Assembly (NCBI GenBank): GCA_004005435.1
Contig: RZWH01000010.1
Coordinates: 1 to 64,000, forward strand
Direction: 5' to 3'
DNA length: 64,000 nt
Source: Rhodobacteraceae bacterium CCMM004
GTDB taxonomy: Bacteria > Pseudomonadota > Alphaproteobacteria > Rhodobacterales > Rhodobacteraceae
In this document: in pieces, positions 26,798 to 35,049 of the stretch
How positions within the stretch are numbered: the stretch's first letter is position 1
Layout of the letters: each line of letters opens with the position of its first letter
Notes under the pieces: generated by a model
Seen by the model: only the letters and a program-made list of their open reading frames with translations
Told to the model about the DNA's origin: nothing
The model's database searches: none
Translations under genes and position numbers: made by a program

Positions 26798-26813
26798 GGG
26801 CCTTCGAAGGCCC
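26798..26813. terminator. TTCGAA-centred palindrome after sodB
   Basis: GGGCCTTC/GAAGGCCC is a perfect 16-bp palindrome 20 bp after the sodB stop codon, extendable with one mismatch. It resembles the paired palindromes after soxB. No T-tract follows, so a terminator role is inferred from position. Confidence 0.5.
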
Positions 26814-27254
26814 CTGGCCCCGGTCCAACCGTTGCAAGGCCTCGGGCCGTGGTACCGAGCCGCGCGGCCGCCGACCGCTGGTCCGCGGCCGCGCATCCGT
26901 CCGAAACGCCATGAAACCGCTCCCCGCGCGGGACAAGGCCGAAGGCCGCCGCGCGACCGCCGACCCGCCCCACCGGGGCGGCGGTTGGGTGCCGTTGGCG
27001 CGAAGCTCTGATGTCGAGCTACCACGGCGACCATAAACCGCGCCGCTCCCCGGTCCGGTCCGCCACCCCGCGGGTCGGCGGCCGCGCGGCTATGCGCCTA
27101 CGAACGGAGTTCTTTCCCGAGAGATGCTGTCGCCGGACGGTGGGCGCGACGCCGGCCTGCACGGATGAGCGGGGGACCTGCGGCGCCATCACCCGGGAAC
27201 CGCGCCCTCCGCCCCCGTGTTCCTCTCGCAACGCACAACGATGGAGGACATCCC
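26814..27254. other. GC-rich intergenic region without a convincing gene
   Basis: About 440 bp between sodB and the next small gene. Open frames on both strands are Arg/Pro-rich artefacts of GC content. A hairpin CCGCCCC-ACC-GGGGCGG lies at 26965-26981 without a T-tract. The last 100 bp presumably contain the promoter of the 27255 gene. I see no RNA gene. Confidence 0.5.
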
Positions 27255-27491
27255 ATGGCCGAGCGCCTGAGATCGAAGGACGGCACTCGCGAGACCGACG
27301 ACTACATCGGTGACGCCGCGACCCCCGGCCAGCAGGGCCGCGCCCAGGGCAACCTGGAGCGCAAGGTGGGCACCCGCGCCGAAGAGGAGCGCGCCGTCCA
27401 CGGTGAGGGCATCACCCGCGTCACCAAGGCCGACGAAAAGGGTCAGGGCGACCTGGGCGGCCACCACGGCACCGGCCGGGACGAGGACTGA
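27255..27491 (+). CDS. Small hydrophilic, probably disordered protein
   Basis: The 78-residue product is highly charged and Gly-rich (RSKDGTRETDDYIGD, GNLERKVGTRAEEERA, GQGDLGGHHGTGRDED) with no hydrophobic core, so it is likely intrinsically disordered. It is followed after 3 nt by the host-attachment-family gene, so the two form an operon. An ATGGAGGACATCCC leader provides a GGAGG ribosome-binding site. No family is recognised; a stress-protein role is only a guess from composition. Confidence 0.6.
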   Translation: MAERLRSKDGTRETDDYIGDAATPGQQGRAQGNLERKVGTRAEEERAVHGEGITRVTKADEKGQGDLGGHHGTGRDED

Positions 27492-27494
27492 GCC

Positions 27495-27950
27495 ATGGCC
27501 CGAATCGACGAAGGCACCTGGGTGCTGCTGGCCGACGGCGAAAAGGCGCTGTTCCTGGAGAACGTCACCGACGCGGAGAACCCGCATCTGATCGTCATCC
27601 GTAAGGAAGAGCAGGAGAACCCGCCGAACCGCGAACAGGCGGCCAACCGCCGCGGCCGGTTCAACGACGGGCCGTCGGTGCACCGCTCGGCGGTGGACGA
27701 CACCGACTGGCATGAACTGGCCAAGGAGCGGTTCGCCCGCGACCTGGCCGAGATGCTCTACAAGCTCGCGCACAAGGGCGCGTTCGACAAGCTGGTGATC
27801 GCCGCCGCGCCGTCCGTCCTGGGCGACCTCAGAAGCGAACTGCACCAGGAGGTGACCAAGAAGGTGGTGGCGGAGATCGACAAGAACTTCACCAACCAGC
27901 CGCTGCACGAGATCGAGAAGTATCTCGCCCGCGAGGTCGACGCGGCGTGA
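27495..27950 (+). CDS. Host-attachment (Host_attach/baeRF-like) family protein
   Basis: The 151-residue protein matches a family annotated as required for attachment to host cells and distantly related to the archaeal/bacterial eRF1-like fold: WVLLADGEKALFLEN near the start, ERFARDLAEMLYKLA, FDKLVIAAAPSVLGDLR and the C-terminal LHEIEKYLAREV. Biochemical function is not established. It is coupled to the disordered-protein gene upstream and ends at a GC hairpin shared with gpt. Confidence 0.8.
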   Translation: MARIDEGTWVLLADGEKALFLENVTDAENPHLIVIRKEEQENPPNREQAANRRGRFNDGPSVHRSAVDDTDWHELAKERFARDLAEMLYKLAHKGAFDKLVIAAAPSVLGDLRSELHQEVTKKVVAEIDKNFTNQPLHEIEKYLAREVDAA

Positions 27951-27956
27951 ACCGGT

Positions 27957-27978
27957 GGGGCGCCTGCAGGGGCGCCCC
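27957..27978. terminator. Convergent GC hairpin between host-attachment gene and gpt
   Basis: GGGGCGCC (27957-27964), loop TGCAGG, GGCGCCCC (27971-27978) form an 8-bp all-GC stem between two convergent stop codons. No T-run is present; assignment rests on position and stem stability. Confidence 0.6.
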
Positions 27979-27980
27979 CC

Positions 27981-28502
27981 TCAATCCGTCCCGCGATAGG
28001 GCTGCACGTATTGCAGCGCCATGTCCCAGGGAAAGAAGATCCAGGTGTCCTGGCTGACCTCGGTGATGAAGGTGTCGACCATGGGCCGTCCCGAGGGCTT
28101 GGCATAGACGGTCGCGAAATGCGCCTTGGGATAGAGCTGCCGCACCAGCTCCAGCGTCTTGCCGGTGTCCACCAGGTCGTCGACGATCAGCACGCCGGTC
28201 CCGTCGCCCATCATCTCGACATCCGGCGATTTCAGCACCACCGCCTGCGCCTGCTCCTGATGGTCGTAGCTCTTGACGCTGATGGTATCGACCGTGCGGA
28301 TGTCCAGTTCGCGCGCGACGATCATCGCCGGCGCCATGCCGCCCCGTGTGACGGCCACTACCGCACGCCAGCCGCCGCCCTTTTCACCCGCCCCCCCCTC
28401 GGGGCCGACCCCGTCCAACCGCCAGGCCAGCGCCCGGCTGTCGCGGTGGATCTGGTCCCAACTGACGTGGAACCCCTTCTCATGAGGCAGGCGGTCGGTC
28501 AT
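27981..28502 (-). CDS. gpt: Xanthine phosphoribosyltransferase
   Basis: The enzyme salvages xanthine and guanine with PRPP. The 173-residue protein has the purine PRTase core: [20 protein letters not shown], the PRPP-binding loop [17 protein letters not shown] (about 110-126) and a C-terminal [18 protein letters not shown] typical of bacterial Gpt. It is the downstream gene after the uncharacterised 28534-29349 gene (31 bp gap), possibly one transcript. Confidence 0.9.
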   Translation of the reverse strand: MTDRLPHEKGFHVSWDQIHRDSRALAWRLDGVGPEGGAGEKGGGWRAVVAVTRGGMAPAMIVARELDIRTVDTISVKSYDHQEQAQAVVLKSPDVEMMGDGTGVLIVDDLVDTGKTLELVRQLYPKAHFATVYAKPSGRPMVDTFITEVSQDTWIFFPWDMALQYVQPYRGTD

Positions 28503-28533
28503 GCCCGTGCCATACGCCGCACGTGGCCGCGGT

Positions 28534-29349
28534 TCAAGCCTCTGGGGTCGCCAGATGCCACGCCAGATCGTGCCGTGCCAGATAGACCGGCGCCCGGTGC
28601 CGCAGCGCCGCGGCGTCGTAGCGGCGCGGGTCGAGATAGCGGACCGGCTCGTGCGCCTGTCTCAGCCGCATCGGTGCGCCCGTGACACGCGGCTGGGCGA
28701 CCCGGACCGCGGGCAGGGCGGTCCATTCCCGGTCGTCCAGCCGGATCCAGTCGGCATGGTCGTGGCGCGGCCAGTCCTGCAGCGCCGCCGCCGCCAGCAG
28801 CCGCCCGGCCACATGCGCCACGGTCTGGTGCCAGGCGTCCACGCCCTGCGTGGCGACGGCGTCGACATGCGCCTCCGGCGCGCTCGACAGGCCGAAGACG
28901 CCCCAGACGGTGGACCGCAACGCCCCGATATCCTCCCACAGGGTGCGCGGAAACGTCAGGGGGCGGCGCGGCTCGCGCCCGTCGTCCCGCGGATCGTCGG
29001 CGCGCTGCGACTCGCGCGGCCCCAGGAAACCGCCCCACGGCGGCGTGGTGCACAGCTTGGCCTGCGTCGCAAAGGTTGCATCGTCGGCGATGCCCTCGGT
29101 CACGGCCAGGCGCAGTCTGTCGCGGTTGGCGCCGTGCTGCATCATCGACGCTACGCCGTCGACGCCGGCTGTGCGCACCGCCGCCGGGCAATCCGGCCGC
29201 ACGACGATACGCAGCACGGTCTGGGCGATCAGGTAATAGGTCCTGACCGGGAGGACATGGTGATAGACCCAGCCGCGATTGAAGCGCGGCGTCGCGCGGA
29301 TCGAGGACGTGGCGGGGATCGGAATCGTGAGCGTAATCGGATCGGCCAT
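28534..29349 (-). CDS. Hypothetical protein, no family recognised
   Basis: The 271-residue product starts at an ATG with AGGAG about 7 nt upstream. It is Arg/Asp/Trp-rich and soluble, without signal peptide or TM segment. Segments such as [21 protein letters not shown] and [19 protein letters not shown] suggest a folded domain, but I cannot assign it. Codon use fits the host. A dyad with TGACRTCA half-sites (29363-29411) lies just upstream and may control it. It could be co-transcribed with gpt downstream. Confidence 0.6.
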   Translation of the reverse strand: MADPITLTIPIPATSSIRATPRFNRGWVYHHVLPVRTYYLIAQTVLRIVVRPDCPAAVRTAGVDGVASMMQHGANRDRLRLAVTEGIADDATFATQAKLCTTPPWGGFLGPRESQRADDPRDDGREPRRPLTFPRTLWEDIGALRSTVWGVFGLSSAPEAHVDAVATQGVDAWHQTVAHVAGRLLAAAALQDWPRHDHADWIRLDDREWTALPAVRVAQPRVTGAPMRLRQAHEPVRYLDPRRYDAAALRHRAPVYLARHDLAWHLATPEA

Positions 29350-29362
29350 GGCTGGCTCCTGA

Positions 29363-29411
29363 ATACTGACATCAAAAAAATGTGCCGAGGCACTGGAAAT
29401 GACGTCAGTAT
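29363..29411. promoter_or_regulatory. Candidate operator upstream of 28534-29349 gene
   Basis: Outer arms ATACTGAC (29363-29370) and GTCAGTAT (29404-29411) are perfect inverted repeats. They overlap TGACATCA (29367-29374) and the palindrome TGACGTCA (29400-29407). An inner GTGCC-GA-GGCAC hairpin lies at 29382-29393. The position just upstream of the start codon suggests an operator; the binding protein is unknown. Confidence 0.45.
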
Positions 29412-29445
29412 GCCGCCAGGGGGCCCTCTCCGTCCAGCCCCGCGC

Positions 29446-30054
29446 TCAGAGGCTGCGGTCGGCCAGCAGGCGCAGGCCCAGCGCCCCCAGAACCCCGGCC
29501 GCGACGCGGTCGAAGACCGGCTTGGCGCGCAGATAGCCTGCCGACACGCGCCGCGTCGAGAGCAGAACGACCAGCGTCGAGCCCACGATTAGCTCCACCG
29601 CCAGATGGTTGGCGACGATCAGCGCCTTGGCCTCCACCGGCAGGGCGGGCGGGAAGATCACGATCAGCACCGCGGCCGAGAACAGCACCGATTTGGGGTT
29701 GGCGAGGTTCACCAGCACACCGCCCAGGAACGCGCGTGCGGCGGGGCGCGGCACCTCGCCCAGCGGGTCGGATGCGGCGCGCCAGGTCTTGATCGCGATC
29801 CAGATGAGGTAGAGCGCCCCGGCCGTCTTGACGATCCAGTAGAGCGCCGGGACCGCCGCAAAGAGCGCCTCCAGCCCGACGAGCGCCAGGAGCGTCCAGG
29901 TCGCGGCCATGACAGCCAGCCCCCAGACGGTGTAGAGACCCACGCGGCGCCCCTGGCTGAGCGTCTGGCGGATGAAATAGAGCATCGCCGGACCGGGGCT
30001 GAGGATCGCCGCAAGCAGCGTGGCGTTGAAGGCGAGGAGGTGCTCCCAGCCCAT
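29446..30054 (-). CDS. LysE-family amino-acid exporter
   Basis: The 202-residue membrane protein has the LysE/RhtB pattern with about six TM segments: the N-terminal LAFNATLLAAILSPGPAMLYF, the conserved Pro-Gly-Pro, RQTLSQGRRVGLYTVWGLAV, and FLGGVLVNLANPKSVLFSAA. Substrate cannot be predicted. It starts 5 nt after the fabI stop, so it is probably transcribed with fabI. Confidence 0.88.
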   Translation of the reverse strand: MGWEHLLAFNATLLAAILSPGPAMLYFIRQTLSQGRRVGLYTVWGLAVMAATWTLLALVGLEALFAAVPALYWIVKTAGALYLIWIAIKTWRAASDPLGEVPRPAARAFLGGVLVNLANPKSVLFSAAVLIVIFPPALPVEAKALIVANHLAVELIVGSTLVVLLSTRRVSAGYLRAKPVFDRVAAGVLGALGLRLLADRSL

Positions 30055-30059
30055 GCCGC

Positions 30060-30866
30060 TCAGCCCTTGGTCACGTCGGGGGCGTCCACCGCCTTCATCC
30101 CGACGACGTGATAGCCCGCGTCGACGTGGTGCACCTCGCCCGTGACCGCGCTGCCGAGGTCGGACAGGAGGTAGAGGGCGGATTTGCCCACCTCCTCCTG
30201 CGTGACGGTGCGGCGCAGGGGCGAGTTATACTCGTTCCACTTCATGATGTAGCGGAAATCGCCGATGCCCGAGGCCGCCAGCGTCTTGATCGTGCCGGCC
30301 GAAATGGCGTTGACGCGGATGCCGTCCTTGCCCAGATCCTCGGCCAGATAGCGCACGCTCGCCTCCAGCGCCGCCTTGGCCACGCCCATCACGTTATAGT
30401 GCGGCATGACCTTTTCGGCGCCGTAATAAGTCAGGGTCAGGGCGCTGCCGCCCGCGGTCATCAGGGGCGCCGCGCGCTGCATCACCGCGGTGAAGGAATA
30501 GACCGAGATGTCCATCGACGTCAGGAAGTTCTGGCGGCTGGTGTCCACGTAGCGGCCGCGCAGTTCGGACTTGTCCGAGAACCCAATGGCATGAACGACG
30601 AAGTCGAGCCGCCCCCACCGCTCCTTCAGCGTGGCGAAGAGCGTGTCGAGGCTGTCGGAATCGGCCACGTCGCAGGGCACGACAAAGTCCGACCCGACGC
30701 TGGCCGCCAGTGGCTGGACCCGTTTCAAGAGCGCATCGCCCTGATACGAAAAGGCCAGATCGGCGCCCGCGTCGGCGCAGGCGCGCGCGATGCCCCAGGC
30801 GATGGACTTGTCGTTGGCCAGCCCCATGATGAGGCCGCGCTTGCCGTCCATGAGTTGAGTTGACAT
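30060..30866 (-). CDS. fabI: Enoyl-[acyl-carrier-protein] reductase (NADH) FabI
   Basis: FabI carries out the last reduction of type II fatty-acid elongation. The 268-residue product has the SDR fold with GLANDKSIAWGIARACADAG (about 14-33), VVHAIGFSD, and the catalytic Tyr/Lys pair in MPHYNVMGVAKAALEASVRY. The ATG at 30866 was chosen because MSTQLMDGKRGLIMG fits the family N-terminus; the longer open frame is Arg-rich. It diverges from pdxH. Confidence 0.95.
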   Translation of the reverse strand: MSTQLMDGKRGLIMGLANDKSIAWGIARACADAGADLAFSYQGDALLKRVQPLAASVGSDFVVPCDVADSDSLDTLFATLKERWGRLDFVVHAIGFSDKSELRGRYVDTSRQNFLTSMDISVYSFTAVMQRAAPLMTAGGSALTLTYYGAEKVMPHYNVMGVAKAALEASVRYLAEDLGKDGIRVNAISAGTIKTLAASGIGDFRYIMKWNEYNSPLRRTVTQEEVGKSALYLLSDLGSAVTGEVHHVDAGYHVVGMKAVDAPDVTKG

Positions 30867-30956
30867 GCGCCGCCCTCGCCCCTTTTGTCGCCGTGTCACA
30901 GGCTTTAGGCGATTGTCCCCAGGCCTTCAAGGGCGGGGCAGGGAAGGGAAAAGACG

Positions 30957-31556
30957 ATGACTTCCAGCATTTTTGACGCTACAGATCCGTTTGCGCTCAC
31001 ACGGACGTGGATGGAGGACGCCGCCAAGAGCGAGCCCAACGATGCCAACGCCATGGCCCTGGCGACGGTCGATGCCGAAGGACTGCCCAATGTGCGGATC
31101 GTCCTGATCAAAGATATCGAGGACGACGCCTTCGTGTTCTACACAAATTTCGAGAGCGCCAAGGGGCGCGAGTTGGACGCCAACGGCAAGGCGGCGCTGG
31201 TGGTGCATTGGAAAACGACGCGTCGCCAAGTGCGCGTGCGCGGCACGGTCACGCGCGAGGACGGCGCCGTCGCAGACGCCTACTATGCCTCCCGTCCGCT
31301 GGACAGCCGGCTGGGCGCGTGGGCGTCGCGCCAGTCCGAACCGTTGGACAGCCGCGAGACGCTGATCGACCGGGTGGAGGCGGCACGGGCCGAGCACGGC
31401 ACCGATCCGGCACGTCCGCCGTTCTGGGGCGGCTACCGGATCCGGCCCGAGAGCTTTGAGTTCTGGTCCGACGGGGCCTATCGTTTGCACGACCGCGAAG
31501 TGTGGCGGCGCGATCCCGCCACGGGGGGATGGACCGCGCAAAGATTATATCCGTGA
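30957..31556 (+). CDS. pdxH: Pyridoxamine 5'-phosphate oxidase
   Basis: PdxH makes pyridoxal 5'-phosphate with FMN. The 199-residue protein shows [58 protein letters not shown], and the C-terminal [14 protein letters not shown]...LHDR and WTAQRLYP of the family. It is followed after 13 nt by the cold-shock gene, so the pair is probably co-transcribed. GGGAAGGGAAAAG upstream is the likely ribosome-binding region. Confidence 0.95.
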   Translation: MTSSIFDATDPFALTRTWMEDAAKSEPNDANAMALATVDAEGLPNVRIVLIKDIEDDAFVFYTNFESAKGRELDANGKAALVVHWKTTRRQVRVRGTVTREDGAVADAYYASRPLDSRLGAWASRQSEPLDSRETLIDRVEAARAEHGTDPARPPFWGGYRIRPESFEFWSDGAYRLHDREVWRRDPATGGWTAQRLYP

Positions 31557-31569
31557 CAGTGGACGCCCT

Positions 31570-32220
31570 ATGTCACAAGACTTAGAACGGGCGCGGGGGA
31601 TGGGCGCGCGCGTTAACGAAGATGCGTGGACGGGAGCCGACCCCACGGGGGCCGCGTGCGGACCCGCGAAGGATTGGGTCGAGGTGACGGACATGGTGGA
31701 CGATGACGAGGGCGGACAGATCGTTTCCGGCCGGGTCAAGTGGTTCGATGTGCACAAGGGATTTGGCTTTATCGTCGCCGAGGGCGGAGGGGCCGACATC
31801 CTGCTCCACGCCAACGTGCTGCGCAATTTCGGGCAGAGTTCCGTGGCGGACGGGGCGCGCATCGTCGTCGCGGTGCAGCAGACCGCGCGTGGCGCGCAGG
31901 CGTACGAAGTCCGCTCGATCGCGCCCCCAGACCCCGAGCCCGGTGACCCGGCGGATATCGACGACGAGGCCGCCCCGGCGCCAGAGGGCCCGCTCCTGCC
32001 TGCACGGGTCAAATGGTTCGACAAGGCCAAGGGATTTGGATTTGCAAACGTTTTCGGCCGCAGCGAAGATGTGTTCGTGCATATCGAGGTCCTGCGCCGC
32101 TCCAGCCTGGCCGAGCTTCAGCCGGGCGAGGCGGTGGCGCTAAGGGTGACGGAAGGGGCACGCGGACGATTGGCGACTCAGGTGGCAACATGGGAAAGCG
32201 CTCTGACCGACAAGGAGTGA
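31570..32220 (+). CDS. Double cold-shock-domain protein
   Basis: The 216-residue protein carries two cold-shock domains: the first about residues 52-115 (RVKWFDVHKGFGFIVAEGG, DILLHANVL) and the second about 144-210 (RVKWFDKAKGFGFANVFG, EDVFVHIEVL). Both keep the RNP1 KGFGF and RNP2-like motifs for single-stranded nucleic acid binding. A 45-residue N-terminal extension and an acidic Pro-rich linker separate them. It lies between pdxH and the DUF192 gene and overlaps the latter by 31 nt. Confidence 0.92.
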   Translation: MSQDLERARGMGARVNEDAWTGADPTGAACGPAKDWVEVTDMVDDDEGGQIVSGRVKWFDVHKGFGFIVAEGGGADILLHANVLRNFGQSSVADGARIVVAVQQTARGAQAYEVRSIAPPDPEPGDPADIDDEAAPAPEGPLLPARVKWFDKAKGFGFANVFGRSEDVFVHIEVLRRSSLAELQPGEAVALRVTEGARGRLATQVATWESALTDKE

Positions 32221-32681
32221 TCCTGGCGGTTCTGTTCGCGGCGCTTCTGCCCGGACTTGCGTCGGCGGCTTGCCGCGACGACCGCGTGGATCTGCGCGGG
32301 GACTGGGGCCAGGCGCGGTTCTCGGTCGAGCTGGCCGACGAGCCTCGGGAGCGAGCGCGCGGACTGATGTTCCGCGAGAGCCTGCCGCGCGGGGCGGGGA
32401 TGCTGTTCGTCTACGAGCTTCCCCAGCGCGCGACCTTCTGGATGGAGAACACGCTGATTCCGCTCGACATGATCTTTGTCGACGCGCGCGGTGTGGTCAC
32501 CCGCGTCCACCCCGAGGCGCAGCCGCTGGACCGAACCACCATCGACGGCGGCGACGGGGTTTTGGCCGTGCTAGAGATCAACGGCGGCCTGGCCGCGGTC
32601 TATGGCATCGGGCCGGGCACGCACCTGCGCCATCCCGCCTTCGACGAGGGGCTGGCGGTCTGGCCGTGCCCGCCATCTTGA
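32190..32681 (+). CDS. DUF192-family exported protein
   Basis: The 163-residue product has a signal peptide (VILAVLFAALLPGLASA) and the DUF192 pattern: FSVELADEPRERARGLMFRESLPRGAGMLF, FWMENTLIPLDMIFVD, and VLEINGGLAAVYGIGPGT. The family is small and periplasmic, without established biochemistry. Its start lies 31 nt inside the cold-shock gene, so it is translationally tied to it. tRNA-Pro follows. Confidence 0.9.
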   Translation: MGKRSDRQGVILAVLFAALLPGLASAACRDDRVDLRGDWGQARFSVELADEPRERARGLMFRESLPRGAGMLFVYELPQRATFWMENTLIPLDMIFVDARGVVTRVHPEAQPLDRTTIDGGDGVLAVLEINGGLAAVYGIGPGTHLRHPAFDEGLAVWPCPPS

Positions 32682-32722
32682 GCCTTTCCAACGCGGCCCC
32701 GCCAGGGTAGGACGGCGGCGGT

Positions 32723-32799
32723 CGGGGCGTGGCGCAGTCTGGTAGCGCACCTGTTTTGGGTACAGGGGGTCGTGAGTTCGAATCTCGCCGCCCCGACCA
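32723..32799 (+). tRNA. tRNA-Pro (anticodon TGG), CCA encoded
   Basis: The acceptor arm CGGGGCG pairs with CGCCCCG at 32789-32795, followed by ACCA. The anticodon arm is CCTGT-TTTGGGT-ACAGG with anticodon TGG. The T-loop TTCGAAT is present. Total 77 nt. Confidence 0.95.
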
Positions 32800-32883
32800 G
32801 TCCCGGCCGCCACCGGACCGCCTGCCGGACACGTCCCCTGACCGCCAAGGACCCCGGCCCGCGACGATGCCAAGGAGGGCGGC

Positions 32884-34533
32884 GTGAACATCCTCTTCGT
32901 CATGTACGATCAGCTCCGCCACGACTATCTGAGCTGCGCCGGACATCCGCATCTCGACACCCCGCACATGGACCGCGTGGCGCGGATGGGGGTGCGGTTC
33001 AGCAACGCCTATGTGCAGTCGCCGATCTGCGGGGCCAGCCGCATGAGTTTCTACACCGGGCGCTACGTGTCGTCGCACGGCGCGGCCTGGAACGGCTTCC
33101 CGCTCCGCGTGGGCGAGCAGACCCTGGGCGACCACCTGCGCCGCCTCGACATGTCCTGCTGGCTGATCGGCAAGACCCACATGAGCGCCGACGCCGAGGG
33201 CATGGCGCGCCTGGGCCTCAGCGCCGACAGCGTCATCGGCGCGCGCCAGGCCGAATGCGGCTTCGACGCCTGGGTGCGTGACGACGGCCTCTGGGGCGAG
33301 GGGCCCGACGGCTTCTACGACCGGCGCCGCTCGCCTTACAACGAATACCTCAAATCCGCGGGCTATCCTTCGGACAACCCTTGGGCGCAGTTCGCCAATG
33401 CGGGCATCGACGCGCACGGCGACATCGCCTCGGGCTGGATGTTCGCCAACGCCGACCGCCCCGCCAACATCCGCGAAGAGGACAGCGAGACGCCTTGGCT
33501 GACCCGCCGCGCTCTCGACTTCCTCGATCAGGCCGAAGGGCGGTGGTGCGCGCATCTGAGCTATATCAAGCCGCACTGGCCCTACATCGTCCCCGCGCCC
33601 TATCACGCGCTCTACGGCCCCGAGACGGTGCCGGAGCCCACCCGACACGCGGTCGAGCGCGAGGATCCCCACCCCGTCTACGGCGCCTATATGGACAACA
33701 AGATCGCCGCGGCGTTCCAGCGCGCAGACGTCCGGGCCAAGGTCATTCCCGCCTACATGGGTCTGATCAAACAGTGCGACGACCAGTTGGGCGTCCTGCT
33801 CGACCGGCTGGAGGCCACGGGCCGCTTGGCCGACACGATGATCGTCCTGACCTCCGACCACGGCGACTATCTGGGAGACCACTGGCTGGGCGAGAAGGAT
33901 CTGTTCCACGACTCGTCGGTCAAGATCCCGCTGATCGTCTACGATCCGCGTCCCGAGGCGGACGGCACCCGCGGCACCGTCTGCGACGCACTGGTCGAGT
34001 CCATCGACCTGGCACCCACCTTCGTTGAGGCTGCGGGCGGCTCGGTGCCGGACCATATCCTGGAGGGGCGGTCGCTGATCCCCTGGCTCCACGGCGCGGA
34101 GCCTGTGTGGCGCACGGCGGTGGTCTCCGAGTTCGACTATTCGGCCACGCCCCAGGCCGTCCGGCTGGGCCTCGCCCCCCGGGACTGCCGCCTCTTCATG
34201 GTCTTCGACGGGCGGCACAAGCTGATGCATGCCGAGGGCGGGATGCGCCCGATGCTGTTCGACCTGGCCGAGGATCCGCACGAGTTCCACGACCTGGCCA
34301 AGGGCCCCGGGGCAGGCGCCGAAACGGCGCGGCTCTACGAGATGCTGGCGGCGTGGGGGCGGCGGATGGCCCAGCGGGTGACCCGCTCGGACTCCGACAT
34401 CGCCGGGATGCGCGGCCGCTCGGCCCGCCGCGGTATCCTACCGTTCCTCGTCGACGGCACCGAGGTGCCCGAAGAGCTCACCCGCGTCTACCGCGGCCGC
34501 GCGCCCGCCCGCTACACGCCCGAGGACCCGTAA
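32884..34533 (+). CDS. Sulfatase / phosphonate-monoester-hydrolase-like alkaline phosphatase superfamily enzyme
   Basis: The 549-residue protein has the alkaline-phosphatase-superfamily metal site (YDQ at 8-10; SDHGDYLGDH in the middle) and the formylglycine motif C49-G-A-S-R53 in SPICGASRMSFYTGRY. The Asp-Gln pair and the Cys-Gly context resemble phosphonate monoester hydrolases more than classical arylsulfatases, although Ala replaces the usual Pro. Activity would need Cys49 conversion to formylglycine; no maturase is in the window. The GTG start at 32884 follows AAGGAGG by about 5 nt. There is no signal peptide, so it is cytoplasmic. Natural substrate unknown. Confidence 0.82.
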   Translation: MNILFVMYDQLRHDYLSCAGHPHLDTPHMDRVARMGVRFSNAYVQSPICGASRMSFYTGRYVSSHGAAWNGFPLRVGEQTLGDHLRRLDMSCWLIGKTHMSADAEGMARLGLSADSVIGARQAECGFDAWVRDDGLWGEGPDGFYDRRRSPYNEYLKSAGYPSDNPWAQFANAGIDAHGDIASGWMFANADRPANIREEDSETPWLTRRALDFLDQAEGRWCAHLSYIKPHWPYIVPAPYHALYGPETVPEPTRHAVEREDPHPVYGAYMDNKIAAAFQRADVRAKVIPAYMGLIKQCDDQLGVLLDRLEATGRLADTMIVLTSDHGDYLGDHWLGEKDLFHDSSVKIPLIVYDPRPEADGTRGTVCDALVESIDLAPTFVEAAGGSVPDHILEGRSLIPWLHGAEPVWRTAVVSEFDYSATPQAVRLGLAPRDCRLFMVFDGRHKLMHAEGGMRPMLFDLAEDPHEFHDLAKGPGAGAETARLYEMLAAWGRRMAQRVTRSDSDIAGMRGRSARRGILPFLVDGTEVPEELTRVYRGRAPARYTPEDP

Positions 34534-34603
34534 CCGGCGCCCCCGCCGCGCTCCCGGGTTAGCTATTGCGACCCCCGAGCCCGCCCGCTATAGCGATCCC
34601 GCG

Positions 34604-34646
34604 GCACCCGTAGCTCAGTTGGATAGAGCGCTGCCCTCCGAAGGCG
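34604..34646 (+). pseudogene. 5' fragment of a tRNA-Arg gene (acceptor 5' strand to anticodon stem)
   Basis: This 43-nt stretch matches the intact tRNA-Arg at 34784 with three mismatches from the first base through the anticodon loop CTCCGAA and the 3' side of the anticodon stem, then stops matching. The T arm and acceptor 3' strand are missing. The identity ends in the anticodon-stem block GCCCTCCGAAGGCG, a typical crossover site for tyrosine integrases, so it is probably a relic of site-specific recombination. Confidence 0.8.
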
Positions 34647-34731
34647 GATGTCAAGTCTGGCGATGTTTTGGTGTGTTGGAAAAAGGACGTGAATAAACAA
34701 CGGCTTGGGCGGATATCGGGTTCGCTCTTCA

Positions 34732-34866
<135 letters not shown>

Positions 34867-35049
34867 TTAAAGAAACATACTTCTGTCGTATTTTTTGGTC
34901 TCCAAACTGCCTTTGGTGCACCATGAAGTAAATGACGGCTCAGCGGACAAAGCGACCCTCCATTGAGAACTTCTGAACGTTTGCTTCATTGAGCTTGATG
35001 CGATGTGCCTAGGCCGAAACTAAGCATATGGAACTATGATTTACCTATC

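Noticed and set aside
26965-26981. GC hairpin CCGCCCC-ACC-GGGGCGG as terminator or RNA element
   Set aside because: It is far from the sodB stop, has no T-tract, and such hairpins are expected by chance at this GC content.
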